This document shows, one piece after another, positions 1 through 6,854 of a stretch of 11,842 nucleotides of DNA. The stretch lies in the NCBI GenBank assembly GCA_017619985.1, contig JAFZRG010000091.1, positions 1-11,842 on the forward strand. Reading direction: 5' to 3'. Position numbers and translations under genes: made by a program. Source of the DNA: Bacillota bacterium. GTDB lineage: Bacteria > Bacillota > Clostridia > Peptostreptococcales > Anaerovoracaceae. The notes beneath the pieces were generated by a model. The model worked only from the letters and a program-made list of their open reading frames with translations, did no database searches and had not been told where the DNA came from. How positions within the stretch are numbered: the stretch's first letter is position 1; each line of letters starts with the position of its first letter.

Positions 1-288
1 GAACTCTGCTCCGCCATGTCTTTTCGCACATTTTCGCCATATCTGTGCGAGGTTTGATGCCGCATTGCCTTGAAATTTCAGGTTGTTCCGGGTTTTTCGC
101 GTTTTGTACACGCCTCCGTGTGTTTCCTATTTTTCACCTCAAAGCAAAAATGCGAGAACTCCTTCGCCGGCCTCTTTTGGACCGACAATTCTCGGCAGAA
201 ATTACCAGATGGCTCTGCAACTTTCTGCTTCTCCGCTGGGTCAGTTCAAGGCTTTTCAGCCTTTTCCCTGTCCAAAGCAAGCTCTACT
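1..288 (-). other. Long leader region downstream of the strong promoter
   Basis: I see no convincing gene in this stretch. Read on the minus strand it would be the first 280 or more bases of the transcript from the promoter at 289-317. It contains a hairpin AAGGCT-GAAA-AGCCTT (248-263) with a GNRA-type tetraloop, a small ACACG/CGTGT hairpin (110-123) and a CGCACA/TGTGCG pair (25-30 with 44-49). Short frames from a GTG near 115 and an ATG at 65 stay open to the edge but lack properly spaced ribosome binding sites. No clear boxA, T-box or riboswitch core was recognised, and no 16S rRNA start is reached. Confidence 0.45.
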
Positions 289-317
289 AATATACAACAA
301 GGTCCCGCAGCATGCAA
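289..317 (-). promoter_or_regulatory. Strong sigma-A promoter with A/T-rich upstream element
   Basis: On the minus strand TTGCAT (-35, 312-317) and TATATT (-10, 289-294) are separated by exactly 17 bases. Upstream, positions 322-361 are almost entirely A and T in phased runs, like the UP elements of stable RNA promoters. Transcription would start near 282 and run off the low-coordinate end. The driven gene is outside the window; an rRNA or tRNA operon or a highly expressed protein gene would fit. Confidence 0.75.
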
Positions 318-349
318 GCACTTTTTCAAAGAAAATCAAAAAATTTTTC

Positions 350-396
350 AAAAAATTTTAACCCCCCGAAAGCCCCTATTTTCAAGCCTTCGGGGG
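350..396 (-). terminator. Intrinsic terminator of the six-gene operon
   Basis: On the minus strand CCCCCGAAGGC (386-396) pairs with GCTTTCGGGGG (363-373) in an 11-bp stem that includes one G-U pair. On the plus strand that pair would be an A-C mismatch, so the element is oriented for minus-strand transcripts. The loop is about 12 bases. The tail is TTAAAATTTTTT, a U run broken by four A's. It also forms part of the A/T-rich block upstream of the next promoter. Confidence 0.85.
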
Positions 397-416
397 TTTA
401 TGCATCCATCGTATAA

Positions 417-430
417 TCGCGAAATCGCGA
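417..430. repeat. Short TCGCGA-AA-TCGCGA palindrome
   Basis: Two copies of the self-complementary hexamer TCGCGA are separated by two bases between the 468-489 hairpin and the terminator. It could be a protein-binding site or chance; no function is assigned. Confidence 0.35.
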
Positions 431-467
431 CAACTTGTCCGGGTGTTTCTTATCTTTCTACAGATAG

Positions 468-489
468 GGGGTCACCTGCCGGTGACCCC
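468..489 (-). repeat. Perfect inverted repeat after the last operon gene
   Basis: GGGGTCACC (468-476) and GGTGACCCC (481-489) form a perfect 9-bp stem with a TGCC loop, 15 bases after the stop codon at 505. No U-rich run follows on the minus strand, so it is not a classical terminator. It may protect the 3' end of the mRNA or be a short dispersed palindrome. Confidence 0.7.
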
Positions 490-504
490 ACCATATTTGG
501 TATT

Positions 505-1035
505 CTATCCGTTTTCCGCCGTCTCCGCTTCCGGGACCTCCGGCTTGATGATGCCCATATCGTAGCGGTCCAGCAGCGAAGAAACGTACGAAAAGACGTT
601 TTCGGGTGTTTCTCCCTCCTCCGCGCGCGCTTCACAGACGATACGCAGGTCTTCCGCAGTCAGTTCCATGGCTATGGCGCGCATCCCGCTGTCCGAACCT
701 TTCGCAAGATATCTCCGGAAGAATTCCAGCGTCTCCGACACGTCCTCGCTGTTGAAGGCGATCTGCGACAGGAAAGCCGTCAGGGTATCGAGCGGGTCCT
801 CCCCGCCCTCCGCGTACACTTCCAGGCTCTTGCCCTTGGCGCGGCACGAAAGCGGCTGCCCCGTACGCATGCGGAAATCCTCCACGCTTTCGCGGATCTG
901 CTGGTAGCCGCCCGCCACCAGGATGGCGGACGCGGCAGTACCGCCCTCCTCCATGCGCACGCTGCGCAGCGTGACGCCTTTGGCTTTCGGCAGCACTTTC
1001 GTCAGTTTTCTTGCAAGTTCGAATCTAATATCCAT
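505..1035 (-). CDS. Hypothetical protein, last gene of operon
   Basis: I do not recognise this 176-residue protein. It overlaps the CapA-like gene by 11 bases and lacks a strong ribosome binding site of its own, so it is probably translated by coupling. It has no signal peptide or membrane helix and no cysteine cluster (only Cys64 and Cys133). The N-terminal part mixes short basic and hydrophobic stretches (ELARKLTKVLPKAKG). The middle has amphipathic helices around SETLEFFRRYLAKG. The C-terminal third is strongly acidic, ending EVPEAETAENG. GC content and codon use match the neighbours, and the frame is open with no internal breaks, so it is likely a real gene. A terminator lies about 110 bases after its stop. 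Confidence 0.75.
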   Translation of the reverse strand: MDIRFELARKLTKVLPKAKGVTLRSVRMEEGGTAASAILVAGGYQQIRESVEDFRMRTGQPLSCRAKGKSLEVYAEGGEDPLDTLTAFLSQIAFNSEDVSETLEFFRRYLAKGSDSGMRAIAMELTAEDLRIVCEARAEEGETPENVFSYVSSLLDRYDMGIIKPEVPEAETAENG

Positions 1036-2491
1036 CGATCACTCGGCAGACGGCGGGGTCGATCAGGGCCTTGACGTCTTCCAGCGCCTGCTGCGCGCGG
1101 CTCAGGTGGCCGCTGTTTGCCAGCTCGGGGTTGGAAGCGAGATCCTTATCCAACGGAATGATGTAATACTCGACGTGGCCGTTCTTCTTGTACTTCTCCA
1201 CCCAGGTGGGCAGACACTGCATCTGCAGGTTCGCGATCTCCCCGGTCTCGGTGTCGTAATCGAAATCCACCCACGCGATCATGCCCTGCTCCGTAAAGCG
1301 GGCCTTCGCGGGGATGTAGTCGCTCATGGTCTCCACGCGCTGGTTGGACACGAGGTTGCCCATGGAATAGAACACGGGCACCTTCTTGATCCAGTACGTG
1401 GGCTTCGGTTCCTCGGGTTTCGGCTCGGGTTCGGGTTCCGGCTCCTCTTCCTTGATGAGGCCGAAGTGCTTTCTGACCCGGATGATCCACGGATCCTTCT
1501 CTTCCTCTTCCACGACGGGTTCCGGTTCGGGTTCGGGTTCCGGTTCGGGGTAGTCGATCTGATACTCGAAGCACTCCACGCCCTGCAGCAGATGCGGATG
1601 GGACGCGAAGATCATGTCCGCGCCGGCGTCCGCCGCGAACTTCGCCATGTTGTGCTCACCCGAATTGAATTCCCGCTGGTACTCGTTGCCCCAGTGGAAG
1701 TACGCGATGACCAGGTCCGCGCCTCTGTCGCGGCAGCCTTTGATCTCGTTCGCGATCGCGATGCGGTCCGCCTCCACGGCGTACGCAAGGCCGGACTCGC
1801 AGCGGTACGAATTGATGAAGTCGATGCCGCCATCCCAGATGGGATTGCCGTTGATCAGGCGCTTGCCCGTGGTCGTCGTCTCGTACGTGTAGGCCACGAT
1901 TCCGATCTTGACGCCGTTCACCTCCACGATGGGGGAACGCGGTTCATCCGTCGTCAGGCGGGCGCCTGCCACGGTCATACCTTCGCTGCGCAGAAGTTCC
2001 ACGGTGCGCATGACCCCGGTCTTTCCGGTGTCGATCATGTGGTTGTTCGCGAACCACGCCACGTCGAACCCCGCCTGTCTGACGGCAGTCGCGAGGGAGT
2101 CGGGCGAATTGAAGATGGGATACCCCACGTAATTCCCGTCGCCCTTGAACGTGGTCTCCAGATTGCACAGCGCGAGGTCGGCGTCCTGGATGTACTTTTT
2201 GATGTACGTGTAGTTGCCGCTGAAGTCGTACTGTCCCGTGGATGAGTTATAGGCGGACTGGAACTGCGCCGGATGGCACATGACGTCGCCGACCGCCCGG
2301 ATGGACAGATGGACCGGTTCGGGAGCGGGCTCCTCGATCGGGTCCACATCGAAGATCTCCGGTTCCGCCTTGGCCGGAAGCGGCCAGAACAGAATGCCGG
2401 CGAAGATGATGCCAAACAGCACCAGGCACGACAGGAACAGCCTGCCGTAATGGATCTTTACCCTTTTCTTTTTTCTCGTATGTCTTCCCAT
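1025..2491 (-). CDS. CapA-family membrane-anchored protein with Glu-Pro insert
   Basis: CapA/PgsA-like proteins have a metallophosphatase-type fold and are linked to poly-gamma-glutamate capsule synthesis, though many members have no known activity. The 488-residue protein has a basic N-terminus and one membrane helix (about 17-36), placing the rest outside the cell. Likely metal or active-site motifs are VGDVMCH (67-73), NLE (110-112), NNHMIDTG (149-156), FHWGNEY (265-271), HPH (298-300) and YSMGN (375-379). Between the HPH and YSMGN motifs lies an insert of about 54 residues with two Glu-Pro-rich blocks (314-325, 348-364) around a basic segment. No capB, capC or capE partners are nearby, so capsule synthesis is uncertain. 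The ATG is the only reasonable start, but its ribosome binding site is weak. Confidence 0.87.
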   Translation of the reverse strand: MGRHTRKKKRVKIHYGRLFLSCLVLFGIIFAGILFWPLPAKAEPEIFDVDPIEEPAPEPVHLSIRAVGDVMCHPAQFQSAYNSSTGQYDFSGNYTYIKKYIQDADLALCNLETTFKGDGNYVGYPIFNSPDSLATAVRQAGFDVAWFANNHMIDTGKTGVMRTVELLRSEGMTVAGARLTTDEPRSPIVEVNGVKIGIVAYTYETTTTGKRLINGNPIWDGGIDFINSYRCESGLAYAVEADRIAIANEIKGCRDRGADLVIAYFHWGNEYQREFNSGEHNMAKFAADAGADMIFASHPHLLQGVECFEYQIDYPEPEPEPEPEPVVEEEEKDPWIIRVRKHFGLIKEEEPEPEPEPKPEEPKPTYWIKKVPVFYSMGNLVSNQRVETMSDYIPAKARFTEQGMIAWVDFDYDTETGEIANLQMQCLPTWVEKYKKNGHVEYYIIPLDKDLASNPELANSGHLSRAQQALEDVKALIDPAVCRVIDGY

Positions 2492-2511
2492 ACCCTGTTA
2501 TACAGACGTCC

Positions 2512-2748
2512 TTAGAACTGATACTGGTTGATCGCTTCGACAGCCGTGACTTCCGGGAAGTTTTCCTTCAGGAATGCTTCGATGCCGTTCTTGACCGTCA
2601 TCTGGGCGTGCGGGCAGCCCGCGCAGTGGCCTTCCAGCTGCACCTTGACGACACCGTCTTCGGTGAAGTCGATAAACTGTACGTCTCCCCCGTCTCTCTG
2701 CAGGAAGGGGCGGATCTGTTCCAGCGCTTCTTTGATCTGTTCGTTCAT
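2512..2748 (-). CDS. NifU-like Fe-S protein (single Nfu domain)
   Basis: This small cytoplasmic protein consists only of the NifU C-terminal (Nfu) domain, which in known relatives binds a [4Fe-4S] cluster between two monomers and delivers it to apoproteins. The 78 residues show the family pattern: an N-terminal helix with IRPFLQRDGGDVQFI, then VKVQLEGHCAGCPHAQMTVKNGIEAFLK carrying Cys42 and Cys45 of the CxxC motif, and a short final strand. An AAGGAG site sits 6-7 bases before the ATG. It lies 21 bases after the lipoprotein gene and 20 before the CapA-like gene, so it is co-transcribed. The iron-sulfur-rich Rnf proteins next door are possible clients, but nothing in the sequence proves that. 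Confidence 0.93.
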   Translation of the reverse strand: MNEQIKEALEQIRPFLQRDGGDVQFIDFTEDGVVKVQLEGHCAGCPHAQMTVKNGIEAFLKENFPEVTAVEAINQYQF

Positions 2749-2769
2749 TTCAGTCTCCTTTTCTCGTGT

Positions 2770-3966
2770 TTAATTCGGCGCGACCGTATAGACCACGGCC
2801 GAACCGCTGCTTGTGATCACTTCTATGACGACATCCTTGGAAGGATCTCCCTGGGAGTTGATGCTGATGTAGCCAGTCGCTCCCTCGAGATTCCGGATGC
2901 TCTTCAACTTGCTCGTCAGGATGACCCCGTCATCCGTATCTTCCGAAAGGCGTATGCCTTCCAGCGCCATCAGGTAGGCGTCGAAGCCCAGGGCGCAGTT
3001 CTCGGACGGCGCTTCGTCTCCGTATTTTTCGGCGTAGGCCTTCTTGAACACGTCCGTCATGGGGGTCACGGAAGAGGCCGCGTCGAATCCTTTGACGTAG
3101 GTGACCCCGTTCAGGAACGTCACGTCTCCGTCTTCGATGTTCGCCCTGGCCGTCTCCTGCAGGTCCTCCCACTTGGCGCAGCCGATCCAGCGCAGACCCA
3201 TGGGCGCCGCCTGGTACAGTACTTTATACCCCACGGACGAGGCACAGGGGAAGAACACCGCTTTGAAACCCGTCGCGCCGACGCGCTTCAGATAGACGGA
3301 GAAATCCTCCGTGCCTTCCGGGTATTCCAGAACGGTCACGGTGCCCGTTCCTGCGGTCAGACGCTCCATGCGCTGGCGGAACTGCTCGATCATGGTGTCC
3401 GCGTAGTCGTCGCCCGCCTGCTTGAAGCACACGGCGTCGTTCTGGCGCAGATAATCGTGCACGTAATGCGCCGCGCTGATGCCCTGGAACGCGTCCACGA
3501 AGCACACGCGGAAATAGAACTCGTTCGTCTGCGTGACGATGGGATTCTTGATGGAGATGCCGATGGCCGGCACGTCCGCTGCGGCAAAGATGTCGCTCGC
3601 CGCCAGGGAGAGCGTGCTCTTGTAGCTGCCCAGCACCAGCCGCACGCCGTCGTCCACCAACAGCTGCGCGGCCGTCTTGGCCATCTCCACGTCGGACTGG
3701 TTATCCGCGTAGACGAGCGATACGCCCTTGCCCATGACCTCCGGGTACAGCTCGTGCGCCAGCTCGATACCTTTGATCTCTTCGGCAGCATCTGCCGCGT
3801 CCGCGCCGGTCAGGGGTTCGAACACGCCGATCGATATGACTTCCTGTTCCTTATCCTTTTCGAAAAAAGCCTTGTGGAAGTTTTTGTAGGTGGTGCAGCC
3901 CGTCAGGGAAAGCCCCAGGATCAGGGCAGCCAGCAGGGCGAAGCACCGCTTCCTTCTATTCTTCAC
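2770..3966 (-). CDS. Amino acid-binding lipoprotein (LivK-type ABC substrate-binding protein)
   Basis: This is an extracytoplasmic solute-binding protein of the type I periplasmic-binding fold used by branched-chain amino acid ABC importers. The 398-residue protein starts at a GTG inside the end of the racemase gene. It has a basic N-terminus, a hydrophobic stretch and the lipobox LTGC, so Cys24 should be lipidated and the protein anchored to the membrane outside the cell. Family features are ISIGVFEPLTGADA (45-58), AKTAAQLLVDDGVRLVLGSYKS (96-117), VPAIGISIKNPIV (132-144) and, near the C-terminus, ALGFDAYLMALEGI. No permease or ATPase gene adjoins it; it may use a transporter encoded elsewhere or serve as a sensor. 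The ligand cannot be deduced; an amino acid is the best guess. Confidence 0.87.
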   Translation of the reverse strand: MKNRRKRCFALLAALILGLSLTGCTTYKNFHKAFFEKDKEQEVISIGVFEPLTGADAADAAEEIKGIELAHELYPEVMGKGVSLVYADNQSDVEMAKTAAQLLVDDGVRLVLGSYKSTLSLAASDIFAAADVPAIGISIKNPIVTQTNEFYFRVCFVDAFQGISAAHYVHDYLRQNDAVCFKQAGDDYADTMIEQFRQRMERLTAGTGTVTVLEYPEGTEDFSVYLKRVGATGFKAVFFPCASSVGYKVLYQAAPMGLRWIGCAKWEDLQETARANIEDGDVTFLNGVTYVKGFDAASSVTPMTDVFKKAYAEKYGDEAPSENCALGFDAYLMALEGIRLSEDTDDGVILTSKLKSIRNLEGATGYISINSQGDPSKDVVIEVITSSGSAVVYTVAPN

Positions 3967-5050
3967 TATCGATATATACCTTTTCCATGTCCGGGCTGAT
4001 GGTCGCGCCGACGATCGTCGCGTAGCACATGTCGAACTCCAGCACGTCGCCGGGCTTGAGATCTCTCTCGCAGTCCTCGATGTCCACGATCAGGTGGTCG
4101 GAAGAACCGCCCAGCACCTCGACGCCCTTCAGGCGGGGGCGCAGCTTCTCCACGGTCCCGACATCCGCGCGGCCCACGGCCAGCAGCGCTCGCTTGCGCA
4201 TGCCGCGGTCTTCGAACGTGGGCACGTCGCCGAAGCAGTCGATGCAGAGCTTGCCCTGCGGATGGCTGGCCTTCGTGCGGACTTCCAGCACCTGCGCCTT
4301 CAGCGTAAAGGCGTCGCAGTACAGGTAATCCATGTCTTCGATGCCCCACACGTAGGGCAGGTCGTACGCGAGCGCCACGCCTTCGCCGATGCGCACGTGG
4401 TTGATCCCGGCAGGGATCGTGTCCCAGTGCACGAGGGAGAACGTGCTCGTCGCGCCGCCGGAGATGATCTCCAGGGGACGGCCGATGCGCTCCTCGATGC
4501 GCCTTGCGATCGCGATCAGGTCGGTCATTTTGTCGGGAGTCGGCTGGATGGCGCCGTAGCAGCCGAGGTTCACGCCGATGCCCGCCAGATGCAGGTTGTG
4601 CAGCGAACGGTCCACGAACACACAGGCGTCCACCATCTCGTCCTTGTCCCAGAAGCCTTCGCGCAGGTCTCCCAGGTCCGCCATAACGATCACCTTGTGG
4701 ACGACGTCCTGCTTCTCGCACTCGCGGTTCAGGGCCTTCATGACGTCCAGATCGCTCTCGAGCGAATAGTCGGCCAGTTCGGCCACCTCCGCAAGCTCGC
4801 ACATCTGCGGCACGCGCAGCAGCAGGAACTCCGTCTCGATGCCGGCCTCCTTCATGGAGCGGATCTGCGACAGGCGGCTCGTGCCGATCTGTTTGGCACC
4901 GCCGTCCAGATACGTCTGCACGATCTTCGGGTCTGCCCAGTAGCACTTGACGACGCCGCACACGTCGATGCCGTCTCGGCTGCAGCGTTTCACGACTTCC
5001 CGCGCGTTGTGGCGCAGTTTGCCCAGGTCGATTTCCAGTTGCGGATACAT
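3956..5050 (-). CDS. orr: Ornithine/alanine racemase-family PLP enzyme
   Basis: This is a PLP-dependent racemase of the alanine racemase N-terminal barrel fold, closest by eye to clostridial ornithine racemase (interconversion of L- and D-ornithine in ornithine fermentation). From the ATG at 5050 it has 364 residues, about the family length. It begins MYPQLEIDLGKLRHNA. The PLP lysine is expected at Lys35 in GVVKCYWADPKI. Other landmarks are SRLSQIRSMKEAGI, MADLGDLREG, GVNLGCYGA and HVRIGEG, followed by the late GGSSDHLIVDIED. No signal peptide is present, so it acts in the cytoplasm. No D-ornithine aminomutase genes lie in the window, and the gene is translationally coupled to an acyl-CoA ligase, so substrates other than ornithine remain possible. 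It overlaps the next gene by 11 bases. Confidence 0.82.
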   Translation of the reverse strand: MYPQLEIDLGKLRHNAREVVKRCSRDGIDVCGVVKCYWADPKIVQTYLDGGAKQIGTSRLSQIRSMKEAGIETEFLLLRVPQMCELAEVAELADYSLESDLDVMKALNRECEKQDVVHKVIVMADLGDLREGFWDKDEMVDACVFVDRSLHNLHLAGIGVNLGCYGAIQPTPDKMTDLIAIARRIEERIGRPLEIISGGATSTFSLVHWDTIPAGINHVRIGEGVALAYDLPYVWGIEDMDYLYCDAFTLKAQVLEVRTKASHPQGKLCIDCFGDVPTFEDRGMRKRALLAVGRADVGTVEKLRPRLKGVEVLGGSSDHLIVDIEDCERDLKPGDVLEFDMCYATIVGATISPDMEKVYIDSEE

Positions 5051-5052
5051 CG

Positions 5053-6738
5053 TTACCACCTCTTGATCTTTTGCGTCGTAGTTTTCGCGAATTCGGTGTC
5101 CCTGATCGTAAAGCGCTTGACCCGCTTGTACAGGGGCATCATGTCGTTGCAGGCGTCGATCTCCTTCTTGATGAGGGCGTGCAGCGCCTCTCCTTCGGGA
5201 TTGCCGGCCTCCTGCAGGGCTGCCGGGTCACAGTAGATTTCCGCCGTGACCGCCAGGTCCTTATCGCCGTCGTCCTCGCCCCGGACGACGACTTCCTTGA
5301 TGAAGCGGCTCTTCATCAGGTAATATTCCACTTCTTCGGGGAAGACGTTCTTGCCGTTCTTCGTGACGATGACGTTCTTCTTGCGGCCCGTGATGTACAC
5401 ATAGCCGTCCCGGTCGATATAGCCGTAATCGCCGGTGTGCAGCCAGCCGTCGGCGCTCAGCACTTTGGCTGTCTCCTCCTCGTCTTTATAGTATCCCAGC
5501 ATGACCGCCGGGCTCCTGCATACGATCTCGCCGATGCCGTCGCTGTCCGGATCGTCGATGAAGACTTCCGTGCCCGGCAGAGGCAGGCCCACGGACGCGG
5601 GCTTGCAGGCGTAATCCGGGTTGAGGCAGATGATCGGAGAGCATTCCGTCATGCCGTAGCCCTGCACCATGTTGATGCCCATGGAGATGTAGTTGCGGAT
5701 GACGTTCGGGTCGGACGCCGCGCCGCCCACGATGAACAGCTTGATGCTGCCGCCCATGGCGCTGTGCACGTCCTTGAACAGCCTTGCTGCCTTCTTCATC
5801 ACCTTGCGGTCGATGAGCGACAGCGCGTTGACCATCTTGATGGCCTTGCGCATCTTGTCGGCCTTGCCGGACTTCTCCGCCTGCTTCCAGATCTTGCTGT
5901 GCATGTTCTCGAAGATCAGGGGCACCGCGATCAGGTACGTCACCTTCGCCTGCTCCATGTTCTTCGTGATGTATTTTAAACCTTCGCAGAACGCGACCGT
6001 GCCGCCCTGGTGCAGGGACCCGAGCACGTCCGCGGTGAATTCGAAGGTGTGGTGCATCGGAAGGATGGACAGGGTCACCTTGCGGTCGTGGAAGCGGTCC
6101 AGCTCCACGTACTGGTACAGCGCGCTCACGTCGTACGCCAGATTGCGGTGGCAGAGCATGACGCCCTTCGCGAGGCCCGTCGTGCCCGACGTGAAGATGA
6201 GCGTGCAGAACGCGTCCGGATCGATGGGCAGCTGCGCGTAATTGTCCGTACCGAGCGAACGCAGGGCTTCGCCGCGGTTGCGCAGCGCGCTGAACGACAG
6301 GACGCCGTCCTCGTCTTCGGGCAGGTCCATGCAGATGCGCGTGACCCCTTCCAGACCTTCGAGGGCGTTCTTCACCTTCTCGCCGACCTTCGCGGAGTAG
6401 ACGATGGCCGAGATGTCGGCCCGTCCCGCCAGCGCGGCGATCTCCTGCACGGGCAGTTCCTTGTCGAGGGGCACGATGACCCCGAGGCCGCAGGCGACCG
6501 CGAAATACGTGACGATCCACTCGTAGCGGTTCTCGCCGATCACTGCGATGTGCTTGCCCTGATAGCCGTCCGCCAGCAGCGCGCTGCCGACGCTGTACAC
6601 GTCTTCGCGGAAGCGCGCGAACGAGACGGGAAGGTACTCTCCTCCCACTTTTTCTTTATAAAGATAGGCCGCTCCGGAGCCGTACTGCGATGCCGCATAG
6701 TTCAGCAGGTCCCGGAGATCTGTAACTTTTCTGAGCAT
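5053..6738 (-). CDS. AMP-forming acyl-CoA ligase (FadD-like)
   Basis: This is an adenylate-forming enzyme that most likely activates a carboxylic (fatty) acid with ATP and transfers it to CoA; the true substrate cannot be read from the sequence. From the ATG at 6738 it is 561 residues. Landmarks in order are the P-loop TSGTTGLAKGV (183-193), GYGMTECSP (360-368), TGDYGYIDRDGYVYITGR (435-452), KNGKNVFPEEVE (460-471) and the C-terminal TTTQKIKR with the catalytic Lys near 557. All adenylation core motifs are intact. The chain is soluble, with no signal peptide. It resembles the long-chain fatty acid CoA ligase branch, but some relatives act on other acids or load carrier proteins. It is the first gene of its operon, and its stop lies two bases before the next start. 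Confidence 0.88.
   Translation of the reverse strand: MLRKVTDLRDLLNYAASQYGSGAAYLYKEKVGGEYLPVSFARFREDVYSVGSALLADGYQGKHIAVIGENRYEWIVTYFAVACGLGVIVPLDKELPVQEIAALAGRADISAIVYSAKVGEKVKNALEGLEGVTRICMDLPEDEDGVLSFSALRNRGEALRSLGTDNYAQLPIDPDAFCTLIFTSGTTGLAKGVMLCHRNLAYDVSALYQYVELDRFHDRKVTLSILPMHHTFEFTADVLGSLHQGGTVAFCEGLKYITKNMEQAKVTYLIAVPLIFENMHSKIWKQAEKSGKADKMRKAIKMVNALSLIDRKVMKKAARLFKDVHSAMGGSIKLFIVGGAASDPNVIRNYISMGINMVQGYGMTECSPIICLNPDYACKPASVGLPLPGTEVFIDDPDSDGIGEIVCRSPAVMLGYYKDEEETAKVLSADGWLHTGDYGYIDRDGYVYITGRKKNVIVTKNGKNVFPEEVEYYLMKSRFIKEVVVRGEDDGDKDLAVTAEIYCDPAALQEAGNPEGEALHALIKKEIDACNDMMPLYKRVKRFTIRDTEFAKTTTQKIKRW
5056..5063 (-). promoter_or_regulatory. Ribosome binding site deciding the racemase start
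   Basis: AGAGGTGG lies five bases before the ATG at 5050 and overlaps the final codons of the ligase gene. The upstream GTG at 5059 is inside this site, so the ATG is the better start. Confidence 0.75.
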
Positions 6739-6745
6739 ACCAAAA

Positions 6746-6751
6746 TCTCCT
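6746..6751 (-). promoter_or_regulatory. Ribosome binding site deciding the ligase start
   Basis: AGGAGA is placed 7 bases before the ATG at 6738. The upstream in-frame GTG at 6774 is adjacent to the -10 box and probably not transcribed. The ATG at 6756 lacks a matching site. Confidence 0.75.
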
Positions 6752-6774
6752 GTCATATCTCTACAGTAAAGCAC

Positions 6775-6783
6775 ATTGTATCA
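6775..6783 (-). promoter_or_regulatory. Extended -10 promoter of the six-gene operon
   Basis: On the minus strand the sequence TGATACAAT gives a TGn extension followed by TACAAT (6775-6780), one base from the TATAAT consensus. No good -35 box is visible at 17 bases (only TTTTAT), which is tolerable for an extended -10 promoter. Transcription would begin near 6768 and leave a leader of about 30 bases before the ATG at 6738. The promoter sits immediately behind the rnf terminator. Confidence 0.6.
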
Positions 6784-6792
6784 CATTTCGGC

Positions 6793-6828
6793 AAAACATA
6801 AAAGACCCGAAGGCTTTCGCCTTCGGGC
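6793..6828 (-). terminator. Intrinsic terminator of the rnf operon
   Basis: A perfect 9-bp stem, CCCGAAGGC (6806-6814) with GCCTTCGGG (6819-6827), closes a 4-base loop. Read on the minus strand it is followed by TCTTTTATGTTTT, a U-rich tail. It starts about 28 bases after the rnfB stop codon and separates the rnf operon from the next promoter. Confidence 0.9.
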
Positions 6829-6854
6829 CTAAATGAGTTCAGTTGGGAGAAGTC

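Noticed and set aside
1..65. Possible start of a minus-strand gene (ATG at 65, open to the edge)
   Set aside because: Only 21 codons are visible, the AAGG upstream is just two bases from the ATG, and other frames are also open. It cannot be supported without the next bases.
389..417. TATAAT at 412-417 on the plus strand as a promoter
   Set aside because: The hexamer 17 bases upstream is TTCGGG, within the terminator stem, and it would drive antisense transcription through the six-gene operon. It is probably chance.
70..1074. Plus-strand frame of 334 codons spanning the low-coordinate end
   Set aside because: It crosses a promoter, a terminator and the antisense of the 176-residue gene, and its translation shows no protein-like pattern.
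5053..5100. Unusual Gln in the final TTTQKIKR motif of the acyl-CoA ligase
   Set aside because: Clostridial relatives commonly vary at this position while keeping the catalytic Lys, so it is not a sign of inactivity.
923..5236. Long plus-strand open frames (923-2245, 2608-3999, 3890-5236)
   Set aside because: They lie antisense to the CapA-like, lipoprotein and racemase genes and show the same low-complexity shadow composition.
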